A stretch of 64,000 bases of DNA from Actinacidiphila glaucinigra (GTDB lineage Bacteria > Actinomycetota > Actinomycetes > Streptomycetales > Streptomycetaceae), in assembly GCF_900188405.1 (NCBI RefSeq), contig NZ_FZOF01000016.1, positions 119,987 through 183,986 on the forward strand, read 5' to 3'. The position numbers were made by a program, and so were the translations under genes. Below the pieces are notes generated by a model. The model saw only the letters and a list, made by a program, of their open reading frames with translations. It searched no databases and had not been told where the DNA came from. This document shows, piece by piece, positions 55,132 to 63,999 of this stretch. Numbering within the stretch: position 1 is the stretch's first letter; the number at the start of each line of letters is the position of its first letter.

Positions 55132-55479
55132 GGAATCGCACATCATCACCGACTGCGGTTCGCCAGGGGTGGGCGACAGCGACGCACGTCATCCGACCAC
55201 GGCGTCCTCGGTTCCCCAGCCCGGGGCGTACGTGAGAACGCCCAGCACCACCGGCCCGAGACACGGCACGTGGACCGCATGGACGTGCACCGCCAATCAC
55301 CTGCGGCACCACCTCCCACTGCCGGCGGCAACATGCGCAGGGCCCGACCCGTCGGCGCGAGGGCGTGCGGAGGGGAACCCGAGGACACCCAGGGCCGATG
55401 GCCCCCGGTCGGACAAAGCATGGAGAATGGCCGGGCCGCTCCGGGCCGTCATCCCGAGGTCGAAGCGGGGACAGCGATC

Positions 55480-56229
55480 ATGCTTGACGAGAGGCCCGGC
55501 GACATGGGTGCACCACCACTGCTCGAGCTCAGAGGCGTCAGCCGGGTCTACGGCAAGCGCACGGCGCTGGCCACGATGAACCTGCGACTGCGATCCGGGA
55601 AGTGCGTGGCCCTGCTCGGCCACAACGGCTCGGGCAAATCGACACTGCTGCGCATAGCGGCCGGTCGCGACAAGCCGAGCACCGGCACCGTGACGTTCGA
55701 CGGCAAGCCGATGAACGAGAACGACCCGGCCGTCCGGGCCCGGGTGGCGGTGGTCGGCGACACCGCGGCCTGCTACCCCGACCTCACCGTGCGCGAGCAC
55801 CTGCAGCTGGTGGCGGTGGCCCACGGTGTGGAGGACGCCGGCGACTGGATCGGCCACGTACTGGCCGAGCGGAAGCTGACCGACCACGCCGACGCGCTCC
55901 CCGGCGCACTGTCCTCCGGGCAGCTCCAGTCCCTCCTGCTGGCCTCCGCGATGGTCCGGCCGCGCGACCTGCTGCTCTTGGACGAGCCGGAACAGCGACT
56001 GGACCCGGGAGCGCGGCGGCAGCTGGCGGACCTGATCAAGAAGGAAACCGCGGAAGGCGTCGCCGTGCTGCTGGTCACACACCACGCAGAACTGGCCCGG
56101 GCGGTCGCCGACCAGGTGCTGGTCCTCAGCGACGGCAAGGTGGTGGCCGACGGCCACCCGGACAAGGTGCTCGCCACCGGGACCGACGGACTGACCTGGC
56201 TGGCCGAGACCTCGGACGGTGCCCGGTGA
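55480..56229 (+). CDS. ABC transporter ATP-binding protein
   Basis: 249 residues. Seen: Walker A LLGHNGSGKSTLLRI near residue 43, a signature-like LSSGQLQSLLLA (SSGQ replacing SGGQ) near 145, Walker B LLLLDEPEQRLDPG near 166 and the H-loop VTHHAEL near 199. Known: single-domain ABC ATPase of an exporter. ATG 55480 is preferred; the frame is open to 55270 and other starts (55420, 55504) are possible. It overlaps the permease gene by four bases (GTGA). Odd: no canonical SGGQ. Confidence 0.88.
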   Translation: MLDERPGDMGAPPLLELRGVSRVYGKRTALATMNLRLRSGKCVALLGHNGSGKSTLLRIAAGRDKPSTGTVTFDGKPMNENDPAVRARVAVVGDTAACYPDLTVREHLQLVAVAHGVEDAGDWIGHVLAERKLTDHADALPGALSSGQLQSLLLASAMVRPRDLLLLDEPEQRLDPGARRQLADLIKKETAEGVAVLLVTHHAELARAVADQVLVLSDGKVVADGHPDKVLATGTDGLTWLAETSDGAR

Positions 56230-57917
56230 CCACCCTCGCCGAGGAGACCGACGAGACCGGGGAGCACGCCGCGGCCTGGTCCGACGAGGACGACTGGACG
56301 CGGGAGACGCAGCGGCTGGTCCGCGACCTGCGCACCCCGCACCGCCGCAAGAGGACCAGCCAGATCGCCTACACCGTGTACTGCGTGGCGCTGCTCCTCG
56401 CGGTGTGGGGAGGGCTGCCGAGCCTGGGGCTGTTCCTCGAGAAGTCGATGGGCGCCGACTACTCCGGTCACGGACCGGCGATCCTGGCCGCGCTGCCGGC
56501 CGGATCCTGCGCGCTGGGGCTGGGATGGCTGCTGATCGCCTCCTGGGACGCCCAGTGGCGCGGGCCGGTGGTGCCGCCGCGCGAGACCGTTGACTGGATG
56601 CTGGCCCAGCCGGTGAACGTCGCCAAGGTGCTGCGGCCGTGGTTCTGGGGGTCGGCCGCGATCGCCGGCGGAGCCGGGCTGCTGATCGCGGCGATCGGCA
56701 TGATCGCGCTGGGCCTGACGGTCGGCGTGGGGCTGCCTGCCGCGTTCGGCTGGTGCCTGCTGGGCGGCATCGGTCTGCCGCTGCTGGCCATCGCGCTGGC
56801 CACCGCCGTGGAAGGCAGCGAGCGGGTGGCCCGCTGGGCCCGGCTGGCCACCCCGTACGTCGCCATGGCGGTGCTGGCGCTGGTGGCGCAGACCGTGATG
56901 GCGGTCAGCGGCCACCGGCTGCCCGTACTGGAACGCGTGGAGCTGTGGTCCGGGCCCTGGGGCTGGGCCGGGCTGGCCGCGCTGGCCCCCACGCCGGCCG
57001 CGCTGCCGGGCGGCTGGGCCGCGGGCGTCCTGCTGGCGGTCGTGGTGGCCGGCGCGTTGGTCGCGGCACACCGCTTCACCGGGTCGCTGGCGCTCTCCGC
57101 GGTACGGCGGCGTTCGCGGACCGCGACCGGTGTGATGGCCGCCCTGCGCACGGTGGAGTTCCGTACCGCGCGGCAGGCGGTGGCCGGGGTCACCGGCGGG
57201 GGCCGGTCGGCGCGATGGAGGTTGCCGGCGCCCCGCCGGCGGGAACTGGCGGTGCCGTGGCGGGACACGCTCGCGCTGATGCGGACTCCGGGCCGGCTGG
57301 GCAGAGCGGTGGTGCTCGGGGCGCTGGCAGTGCTGGGCGCGGTGCTGGCGGCCTCGGCGCACGGCGGGACGGGCGTGACGTCAGCGCTGGCCGCACTGGT
57401 TTTCGGCTACTGGTCGCTGACCCAGCTGATGGAGCCCGCCCGGGTGGAGACCGATGACACCCGGCGCGGGTCGTGGGCGCCGTATCCCTACCGGGACCTG
57501 ATGCTGCGGCACACGGCGGTGCCCGTCGTGCTGGGGCTGCTGGTCGCGCTGGCGGCGGCGGGGGTGCTGGCAAGCGAAGGCGCGGGGGCCCGCGCGTGGC
57601 TGGCACCGGCCCTGGTGCCGCCGCTGGTGGGCGCTTCGCTGGTCAACGCCTGCCGGGGGGCGACCAAGCACCATCTGCTGATGTCGTCGGCCCAGTCCCC
57701 TACGGGCAGCATGGGCCCGGTGCTGTTCCTGGGCTGGTACGGCGCCGGGGCGCTGGCGGCGGTGGTCACGCTGGTCGTCCCGTTCCTGACGGCGCTGCAT
57801 TCCGGCTCGGCCGCCTCGATCGTCACCGCCGCCGTGGCGAGCGCCATGGTGACGTTGATCATGGTGCGCTGGGCGGTCACGCGGATCGGGAACCTGACGG
57901 CTCCCGTGGCGGACTGA
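56226..57917 (+). CDS. ABC transporter permease (DUF6297-like)
   Basis: 563 residues, GTG 56226 overlapping the ATPase. Seen: a charged N-terminus of about 45 residues, then some twelve hydrophobic helices in two groups (for example VYCVALLLAVWGGLP, GLLIAAIGMIALGLTV, VLGALAVLGAVLAASA, VLGLLVALAAAGVLA) separated by a cytoplasmic stretch (RRSRTATGVMAALR). Known: long actinobacterial permeases of this kind pair with one ATPase; substrates unknown. Inferred: export of an unknown compound. Confidence 0.82.
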   Translation: MTTLAEETDETGEHAAAWSDEDDWTRETQRLVRDLRTPHRRKRTSQIAYTVYCVALLLAVWGGLPSLGLFLEKSMGADYSGHGPAILAALPAGSCALGLGWLLIASWDAQWRGPVVPPRETVDWMLAQPVNVAKVLRPWFWGSAAIAGGAGLLIAAIGMIALGLTVGVGLPAAFGWCLLGGIGLPLLAIALATAVEGSERVARWARLATPYVAMAVLALVAQTVMAVSGHRLPVLERVELWSGPWGWAGLAALAPTPAALPGGWAAGVLLAVVVAGALVAAHRFTGSLALSAVRRRSRTATGVMAALRTVEFRTARQAVAGVTGGGRSARWRLPAPRRRELAVPWRDTLALMRTPGRLGRAVVLGALAVLGAVLAASAHGGTGVTSALAALVFGYWSLTQLMEPARVETDDTRRGSWAPYPYRDLMLRHTAVPVVLGLLVALAAAGVLASEGAGARAWLAPALVPPLVGASLVNACRGATKHHLLMSSAQSPTGSMGPVLFLGWYGAGALAAVVTLVVPFLTALHSGSAASIVTAAVASAMVTLIMVRWAVTRIGNLTAPVAD

Positions 57918-57957
57918 CAGGGGTGCCGGTGGCCTGGGCAGTGAACCTGCCGGCGTC

Positions 57958-58040
57958 CTTCACACCGGGGTACGGCGCGTCGATGTGCCTGGTCGACGGG
58001 TCGGACGGCACGTCCTCGCCCCTTGCCGAGCGCACGCACT
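57958..58040 (+). pseudogene. Fossil of the C-terminus of the trypsin-nSTAND-WD40 gene
   Basis: Seen: SFTPGYGASMCLVDGSDG in one frame mirrors residues near the end of the 39565 protein (FTPGYGATADLTE...MGLVDGSDGYVLTL). At DNA level the first block differs by one base in 22 and the 22 bases at 57987-58008 equal 43715-43736; between them 27 bases (nine codons) are missing. No start, stop or Shine-Dalgarno. Inferred: leftover of a related gene once present at this spot. Confidence 0.65.
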
Positions 58041-58057
58041 CACTCACGGACCCACGG

Positions 58058-58756
58058 CTACGGCGAGCTCCGACGCTGCCCGGAGGGAACCTCCGGCCCG
58101 CGGGCGATCAGGACGTCGGCTGCGTGGTGCCAGCCGAGGGAGGAGTAGAGGCGCCGGCCTTCCTCGCTGGCGATGAGCAGACCGGTACGGGCACCGTGGG
58201 AGACGGCGGACTCCGCCAGAGCGCTCATCATGGCGCGACCCAGGCCGCGTCGGCGGTGCCCGGGGTCTGTCTCGATGCGATCGGCGATCGCATCACCGCC
58301 GACCACGGCAATGGATCCGCGCGCCGCCACCTCCCCTGAGGGGCCGCGGAGGGAGACGGCCGTGACCGATCCCTCCGTGCGGACCTCGCGCTCGTACGGC
58401 GCGAGGGGCGCGTGCCGCGGGTGCTCGGTCAGATCGGTCGTCATGAACCACTCGGACCGGTGGAGCAACCACAGTCCGGCAGCACCCATGACGGCTTCGA
58501 CTGCGGCCGGGCGCAGCGTGGGCACCGTGAGCCAGGTGATCTCCCGCGCGGCGGCGACGGCTGCCGCCAGTCGTGCCACGGACTCCGGTTCCTCGTCCGC
58601 ACGCAGCGCGAACACCTCGACCTCGCGGCCGGGTTGGTCGCATGCGGACCGCAGGCCGTCCCCTGCGGGCTCGACCGGCTCGGCCTCGGGCAGGGAGCGG
58701 GCAACGGTCCAGCCGTCCACCCAACGTCGTATCAGCCCTGATTCGATCTTCGTCAT
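58058..58756 (-). CDS. GNAT-family N-acetyltransferase
   Basis: 232 residues from ATG 58756. Seen: an N-terminal half of uncertain fold (VDGWTVARSLPEAEPVEPAG) and a C-terminal GNAT core with IETDPGHRRRGLGRAMM (the R/Q-x-x-G-x-G/A acetyl-CoA loop) followed by GARTGLLIASEEGRRLYSSLGW. Known: acetyltransferases of small molecules or proteins. Substrate unknown. The two-lobe form recalls a duplicated GNAT. Separated from zwf by 77 bp on the same strand. Confidence 0.85.
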   Translation of the reverse strand: MTKIESGLIRRWVDGWTVARSLPEAEPVEPAGDGLRSACDQPGREVEVFALRADEEPESVARLAAAVAAAREITWLTVPTLRPAAVEAVMGAAGLWLLHRSEWFMTTDLTEHPRHAPLAPYEREVRTEGSVTAVSLRGPSGEVAARGSIAVVGGDAIADRIETDPGHRRRGLGRAMMSALAESAVSHGARTGLLIASEEGRRLYSSLGWHHAADVLIARGPEVPSGQRRSSP

Positions 58757-58833
58757 CCGGAGATTAGAGCATGCCGCAACCGGCGGACCGGGGAACAGCC
58801 GTACCCGGTGCGCCCAGGCCGGCCCCCCGGCGC

Positions 58834-60291
58834 TCACCTGCGGTGCGGCAAGCTCCAGTGGTGCGGCGCGATCAGCCGGCGGACGCTGTCCGGCCCCCAC
58901 GAGCCCGGGGCGTACGGCTCGACCGGGGGCGGGTTCTCCAGCAGCGGGGTCGACGCCTCCCACAGGCGCTCGATGCCGTCGGAGCGGGTGAACAGCGACT
59001 GGTCGCCCAGCATCGCGTCCAGCAGCAGGCGTTCGTAGCCCTCCAGCGCGTGCATGGAGTTGAAGGACTCCGCGTAGCTGAAGACCATCTCCGCCCTGCT
59101 CAGGCGCATGGCGGGGCCCGGATCCTTCACCAGGAACGAGGCCGTGATCCGTCCCGGGTCGTCGAAGTCGATCACCAGCGCGTTGCTCCGTGCCCCGGCG
59201 TGGCCGCGCGCGGCCAGCGGGAACATGCGCAGCGCCGGCTCCCGGAAGCCCAGGGTCACGACATGCCGCGCCTCGGCCAGGGACTTGCCCGAGCGCAGGT
59301 AGAACGGCACCCCGGCCCACCGCCAGTTGTCGATCCCCACCCGCAGCGCGATGAACGTCTCGGTGTCCGACTTCGGGTCCACGCCCGGCTCGGACCGGTA
59401 CCCCTCGTACTGCCCGCGGACGACATGCGCCGGGTCCACGGGCTGCAGCGACTCGAAGACCTTCTCCTTCTCGTCCCGCAGCGACTGCGCCTGCAGCGCC
59501 GTGGGCGGCTCCATGGCGATGAATCCCAGGAGCTGGAAGAGGTGCGTGACGATCATGTCCCGGAACGTGCCGGTGCCCTCGAAGAACTGCGCGCGGCCCT
59601 CGATGCTGATGCTCTCCGGCACGTCGATCTGCACATGACTGATGTGGTCGCGGTTCCAGACCGGCTCGAAGAGGCCGTTGGCGAAACGCAGCGCGAGGAT
59701 GTTGTCGACCGACTCCTTGCCGAGGAAGTGGTCGATGCGGAAGACCCTCGACTCGTCGAAGACCGCGTGGATCGACGCGTTGAGCGCCCGTGCCGAGGCG
59801 AGGTCCGTGCCGAAGGGCTTCTCCACGATCACCCGGGCGTTCTCGGAGAGCCCGCTCGCCCCGAGCGTCTCGATCACGGAGGTGAAGGCGCTCGGCGGCA
59901 CCGCGAGGTGGAACAGGCGCCGCGGGCTGCCCCCGATGGCCCGCTCGGCCTCCTGCACGGCCGCGACCAGCGGCCCGGCGGCGCCGACGTCGCACGCGCC
60001 GAACGACAGGGCGGCCTCGAACTCCTCCCACGCCCGGCCCTGGGGCTTCGACCGGCCGAACTCCGCGACCGCGTCCCTCGCGTGCTTGCGGAACTCCTCG
60101 TCGCTCAGCGCGCTCTGGGCAGGCGCCGAGCCGACGATCCGGTAGCGGGCCGGCAGCAGCCCCGCCTTGGCAAGGTGGAACAGCCCGGGCAGCAGCTTGC
60201 GCCGGGCGAGGTCACCGGTCGCGCCGAACAGGACGACGACGTGGTCCTCGGGGACCGGGCCGTGACTGGGGGAGGGGGAAGCGTGGGACAT
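58834..60291 (-). CDS. zwf: Glucose-6-phosphate dehydrogenase
   Basis: 485 residues. Seen: Rossmann fingerprint LFGATGDLARRKL near residue 22, active-site RIDHFLGKESV near 182 (catalytic His) and VIVEKPFGTDL near 148. Known: oxidises glucose-6-phosphate to 6-phosphoglucono-lactone with NADP, first step of the oxidative pentose phosphate pathway, cytoplasmic. It follows gnd by seven bases, forming a two-gene operon that makes NADPH and ribulose-5-phosphate. Streptomyces often has more than one zwf; this may be a second copy. Intact. Confidence 0.95.
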   Translation of the reverse strand: MSHASPSPSHGPVPEDHVVVLFGATGDLARRKLLPGLFHLAKAGLLPARYRIVGSAPAQSALSDEEFRKHARDAVAEFGRSKPQGRAWEEFEAALSFGACDVGAAGPLVAAVQEAERAIGGSPRRLFHLAVPPSAFTSVIETLGASGLSENARVIVEKPFGTDLASARALNASIHAVFDESRVFRIDHFLGKESVDNILALRFANGLFEPVWNRDHISHVQIDVPESISIEGRAQFFEGTGTFRDMIVTHLFQLLGFIAMEPPTALQAQSLRDEKEKVFESLQPVDPAHVVRGQYEGYRSEPGVDPKSDTETFIALRVGIDNWRWAGVPFYLRSGKSLAEARHVVTLGFREPALRMFPLAARGHAGARSNALVIDFDDPGRITASFLVKDPGPAMRLSRAEMVFSYAESFNSMHALEGYERLLLDAMLGDQSLFTRSDGIERLWEASTPLLENPPPVEPYAPGSWGPDSVRRLIAPHHWSLPHRR

Positions 60292-60298
60292 GGCGGCC

Positions 60299-61330
60299 TC
60301 AACCGGTCTTCTCGGCGTGGCCGCCGAACTCGCCGCGCATCGCGGACAGCACCTTGTCGCCGAACTCGCCCAGTCCGCGCGACGCGTACCGTTCGGCCAG
60401 CGAGGCGCTGATGACGGGGGCGGGCACGCTCTCGTCGATCGCCGCCTGGACCGTCCAGCGGCCCTCCCCGGAGTCCGAGACCCGGCCGGTGAACTGGTCC
60501 AGCTGCGGCGAGCGGGCCAGCGCGTCGGCGACGAGGTCGACCAGCCAGGAGCCGATCACGGAGCCGCGCCGCCACACCTCGGCGACCTCGGCCACGTCGA
60601 TCTCGTACTGGTACGCCTCGGGCTCGCGCAGCGGCGCCGTCTCGGCGTCGACTTCCCTGCGGCCCAGACCCGCGTCCGCGTGCCGGATGATGCTGAGGCC
60701 CTCGGCGATGGCCGCCATCATCCCGTACTCCACCCCGTTGTGGACCATCTTCACGAAGTGCCCGGCGCCGTTCGGCCCGCAGTGGAGATAGCCCTCCGGC
60801 GCCGTGCCGTCCGTCCGGGTCCTGCCGGGCGTGGGCTCGGCGTCCCCGCGGCCGGGCGCGATGGTGCGGAAGATCGGGTCCAGCCGTGCCACGGGCTCGT
60901 CCTCCCCGCCGATCATCAGGCAGTAGCCGCGGTCGAGCCCCCAGACACCGCCGGACGTGCCGCAGTCGACGTAGTGGATTCCCCGCGGGGCGAGCTGCCG
61001 GGCGCGGGCCATGTCGTCGCGGTAGTAGGAGTTGCCGCCGTCGATGACGGTGTCGTCGGATTGCAGCAGCGCGGTGAGCTCGTCGAGCGTCGACTGCACC
61101 ACCCCCGCCGGGACCATCAGCCACACGTTCCGGGGCGGCGCCAGCTTCGCCACGAAGTCCTGGAGGGAGGCGGCGGCCGTCGCGCCCTCCTTCTCCAGTT
61201 CCAGCATGGCGTCGCGATTGACGTCGTGGACGACGCACGGATGGCCGTCGCGCATCAGCCGGCGCACGAGATTGGCGCCCATGCGGCCGAGGCCGATCAT
61301 GCCGAGTTGCACGGGTGAGTCAGTGGCCAT
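60299..61330 (-). CDS. gnd: 6-phosphogluconate dehydrogenase (short, NAD-type)
   Basis: 343 residues from ATG 61330. Seen: GMIGLGRMGANL at the N-terminus, VIDGGNSYYRDD near 100, DCGTSGGVWGLDRG near 122 and GAGHFVKMVHNGVEYGMM near 185 (catalytic Lys with the HN pair). Known: decarboxylating enzyme making ribulose-5-phosphate; the ~340-residue form (YqeC-like) is usually NAD-linked, unlike the 470-residue NADP enzyme. Operon with zwf. A stretch of about 15 residues (GDAEPTPGRTRTDG) near 160 is a family insertion, not a defect. Confidence 0.92.
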   Translation of the reverse strand: MATDSPVQLGMIGLGRMGANLVRRLMRDGHPCVVHDVNRDAMLELEKEGATAAASLQDFVAKLAPPRNVWLMVPAGVVQSTLDELTALLQSDDTVIDGGNSYYRDDMARARQLAPRGIHYVDCGTSGGVWGLDRGYCLMIGGEDEPVARLDPIFRTIAPGRGDAEPTPGRTRTDGTAPEGYLHCGPNGAGHFVKMVHNGVEYGMMAAIAEGLSIIRHADAGLGRREVDAETAPLREPEAYQYEIDVAEVAEVWRRGSVIGSWLVDLVADALARSPQLDQFTGRVSDSGEGRWTVQAAIDESVPAPVISASLAERYASRGLGEFGDKVLSAMRGEFGGHAEKTG

Positions 61331-61355
61331 CGTCGGTTTCCCCGTTCCTCGGCGG

Positions 61356-61373
61356 CCTCCGGCGGGCCGGAGG
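61356..61373. promoter_or_regulatory. 18-bp palindrome in the gnd leader
   Basis: CCTCCGGC-GG-GCCGGAGG is perfect with a two-base centre, 26 bp upstream of the gnd start. The tight centre suits a dimeric regulator better than a hairpin. Chance occurrence in GC-rich DNA is possible. Confidence 0.35.
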
Positions 61374-61597
61374 TCCTGTTGTCCCATGCCTCAGGGCGGC
61401 TCCTTGGAAATCTACCCATTCGGGACGTTTGGTGCGATGAGAGGAACGTCGTACGTCGACCGGGGCGCGACGGACGAGGGCGGCCCTGACCTGCGATTCC
61501 CCTTCGCGGCAGGGGCGGCGCCGCGGCGGGAGAGCCCCTGCCGCACTGCGCCGTCCCGGTGACGCACCCGTTGTGCCGCGCCGCCCGGCGGCCTACC

Positions 61598-62248
61598 TCA
61601 GCGCGCGATGCGGCAGTTCCGCCAGGCCGTGGCCAGGGCCCGCGGGATCTGGGAGATGGCGCGGCAACCGCCCTCGCTCGCGGGGAAGCCGTCGGTGGCG
61701 ACGTAACTCCAGTCGCCCCCGGAGGAGGCGCGGAAGTACTTCATGGCGCTGCCCTCGTCCTGCAGGCTCACCAGCTCGCCCTCGGTGGCGCCCTGGGTGG
61801 GCTGGAACTGGGCGGCGGCGTAGCGGACGGTGCCGCACTGACCGTAGAAGAACCGCCCCGACGCCGGTGCGATGTGCACGAGTCGCGGGAAACCGCGCTG
61901 GTACGCCCGCGTCACCGCGGCCTTGGCCTCGCCGCCGGCGGCCAGGTTGCGGCAGCCGGGGACGGAAGCGGGCGCCTGCCGGGTGGCGGCGGTCGCCTTG
62001 GGGGTGGTGGAGCGGGCCGAAGGCGACGCGGCGGAGCCGGACGGCAGGGCCGAGGCAGAGGCGCTCGCCGACGCGTCCGCCGGGGCCGACACGTCCGCCG
62101 ACACCTCTGCCGAGGCGGACGCCTCCGGCGAAGGCGAAGTGGCCGCAGCGGCGGCGGAGTCGGACCCGGAGGAACCGGTGCACCCCGTCAGCAACAGGAC
62201 CCCGCCCAGCAGCGCGGCGGCTATGGGGACACCTCTGAATCCGGACAA
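61598..62248 (-). CDS. Secreted lipoprotein
   Basis: 216 residues from TTG 62248, supported by GAGGAG eight bases upstream. Seen: a lipoprotein signal (RGVPIAAALLGGVLLLTGC) with lipobox LLTGC and Cys near residue 22, an Ala/Ser/Pro-rich linker to about 95, then a compact domain with four cysteines (GCRNLAAGG, YGQCGTVRY, GGCRAISQI, WRNCRIA) probably in two disulphides. Function unknown; exported and membrane-anchored. Upstream ATG codons in the same frame would precede a non-signal sequence, so the TTG is preferred. Confidence 0.82.
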   Translation of the reverse strand: MSGFRGVPIAAALLGGVLLLTGCTGSSGSDSAAAAATSPSPEASASAEVSADVSAPADASASASASALPSGSAASPSARSTTPKATAATRQAPASVPGCRNLAAGGEAKAAVTRAYQRGFPRLVHIAPASGRFFYGQCGTVRYAAAQFQPTQGATEGELVSLQDEGSAMKYFRASSGGDWSYVATDGFPASEGGCRAISQIPRALATAWRNCRIAR

Positions 62249-62727
62249 CGTGACGCTCCTCGCTGGTTGATGAACCTCGTGCCTACGGCCTCGGCCGCCG
62301 GAGGCCGTGCTCCGCTCGCCACTCATTACTACGCCACAGCCCGGTCGGGTTGCACAGGAAGCCGAATCGACGATTGCGATTCCGCATACGCGCAGACCAC
62401 GCGGCCGCGTGTCGGGATCGGGTGACGGACCCTGCGGGGCCGAGGGAACCCATCTCGTTGGTGCCGAGCAAAACCGCGCATCCAGCACCGCCCCGCCCCA
62501 CTGACCGCCTTCCTCACCCACGCCGGACTCGAAATCCACCCGACATCAACCTGATCAGCAAAGCTCGGAGAGTCCTCCCGGGGTGCGTATCGAGGCATGC
62601 TCTAGGAGCTGTCCGGTCGATCATTGCGCTGCCTCGTGCTCGGGCTCCTGTCCGCGCCGGGTGCGGATTCAGGCAGCGGTGATCGGCCGTAGCTTCTCGC
62701 CGACGGCGCGGCCCGCGACAATTGGGT
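62249..62727. other. Gene-free stretch holding a solo IS end
   Basis: Contains no supported gene. Its one recognisable piece is the solo IS end described at 62602-62624. The rest (62249-62600) shows no start codon with Shine-Dalgarno on either strand; it is probably the lipoprotein leader region. Confidence 0.5.
62602..62624 (+). repeat. Solo inverted-repeat end of the IS5-type element
   Basis: CTAGGAGCTGTCCGGTCGAT plus CAT is the exact reverse complement of the outer 23 bases of the right end of the IS at 63977-63999, and in the same direction as the left end at 63048. It has no second partner nearby. Inferred: leftover of an earlier insertion, or an alternative end that could mobilise the 62728 gene together with the IS. 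Confidence 0.75.
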
Positions 62728-63051
62728 ATGGATGCTGCTGAAGACCCTGTAGCCGTGGTTGCGTGCTTGCTGGATGAGCCGTGGGACGGCAGGTGGAACA
62801 GCCTTGCGGTGGCGGGCGTCGATCTAGTGTCGATTTACACCAGGATGGAGGGCTGCACGTACACGTGGATCACCAATGGCGGCTCCCTCCACGAGCGGGG
62901 GATGGCGACCGTGAGGTTCATCTCTGACGAGATTGAAAGGGTCCTTCCCGAACTGGCTGAACATGACAGCGTGCACGTATGGACTCGGTTGCACAGGATG
63001 GCTCAGCTGATGGTCGCTCACAACAACGCACCGGTTGAGGTGAGCTCCTAG
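62728..63051 (+). CDS. Small protein ending in the IS end
   Basis: 107 residues from ATG 62728. Not recognised. Seen: LLDEPWDGRWNSLAVAGVDL and MATVRFISDEIERVLPELAEH, soluble, acidic, looks like a small immunity- or regulator-like fold. Its stop TAG (63049-63051) is part of the CTAG that borders the IS, so the last residues (PVEVSS) may not be original and the gene may be truncated. Flanked by the solo end (62602) and the IS. Confidence 0.6.
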   Translation: MDAAEDPVAVVACLLDEPWDGRWNSLAVAGVDLVSIYTRMEGCTYTWITNGGSLHERGMATVRFISDEIERVLPELAEHDSVHVWTRLHRMAQLMVAHNNAPVEVSS

Positions 63052-63999
63052 GAACTCTCCGGTCGGTCATGTGTGGAGCCAGATGACGAGGCTTGCCGCC
63101 GTGATGGTGCCGAGGAAAACGTAGCCACGCTTGTCATAGCGGGTGGCCACTGCTCGGTGGTTCTTGAGCCTGTTGATGGCTCGTTCGACGGTGTTGCGCT
63201 TCTTGTAGCGGTCCTCGTCGAACCCCGGTGGCCGGCCGCCGTGTGCGCCCCTTCGCAGGCGGGCGGCCCGGCTGTCGGCCTTCTCCGGGATCGTGTGCGG
63301 GATGCCCCGGCGTCGCAGGTACTCCCGACACGGCCGGTTGCTGTAGGCCTTGTCAGCGGTCGGAACTGGGGGCTGTCACTCCGCTGGCCGGCAGTGATGA
63401 GCAGGGACAGCGGGCGGCAGCGACCGTCGGCGCTCAGGTGGATCTTGCTGGTGAAGCCACCTCGCGAGCGGCCCAGTGCCTCACCTGCTGAACCCCCTCC
63501 GCCAGTCGGCCGACCAGGCTCTGCCACGGAGGTTCGGCCAGGTGTTCCGCCGCGTCGTCCCCCCTTTGGAGCGGCCGTGGTAGGTGGCGGGTCGTTGCGG
63601 GCGCCGGCGGCATGCTGATGAGCGCGCACGCTCGTTGAGTCGACCGAGACGTCCCAGTCCACGTCACCCGCGGCGTCGGCTGCGGCTTGGATCTGCTGCA
63701 GCAGATGTTCCCAGGTGCCGTCTGCGGACCACAGCCGGTGGCGCTCGTAGACCGTCTTCCAGGGCCCGAACCGCTCGAGAAGGTCGCGCCACTGCACACC
63801 GGTCCGCACTCGGTGCAGAATCCCGTCGATTACCTGCCGATGGTCTCGCCATCGGCCACAACGACCATTGCTCACCGGCAGGAACGGCCAGAGCCGTTCC
63901 CACTCGACATCCGACAAGTCACCACGCTGATCACGCCCCCATACCCCGACCAACGAGTCAGGAGCGAGCCAGTCACATGATCGACCGGACAGCTCCTAG
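63048..63999. mobile_element. IS5-family (IS427-like) insertion sequence, decayed
   Basis: Seen: terminal repeats GGAACTCTCCGGTCGGTCAT (left) and, inverted, GGAGCTGTCCGGTCGATCAT at the right, three mismatches in 20, each outlined by CTAG, which fits CTAG target choice. About 950 bp long, carrying one transposase gene on the minus strand. It ends at the last bases of the window. The transposase is broken, so the copy is probably immobile unless served in trans. Confidence 0.85.
63067..63953 (-). pseudogene. IS5-family transposase, frameshifted and internally deleted
   Basis: Seen: N-terminal DLSDVEWERLWPFLP and WRDHRQVIDGILHRVRTGVQW, then DVSVDSTSVRAHQHAAGA with the first DDE Asp, and FTSKIHLSADGRCRPL. 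At about 63361 the frame changes: the continuation TADKAYSNRPCREYLRRRG (second Asp) and VERAINRLKNHRAVATRYDK (the Glu) lie in another frame, with roughly 20-25 residues of the usual linker missing. The stop is at 63067. TTG 63953 is the likely start. Inferred: inactive. Confidence 0.85.
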
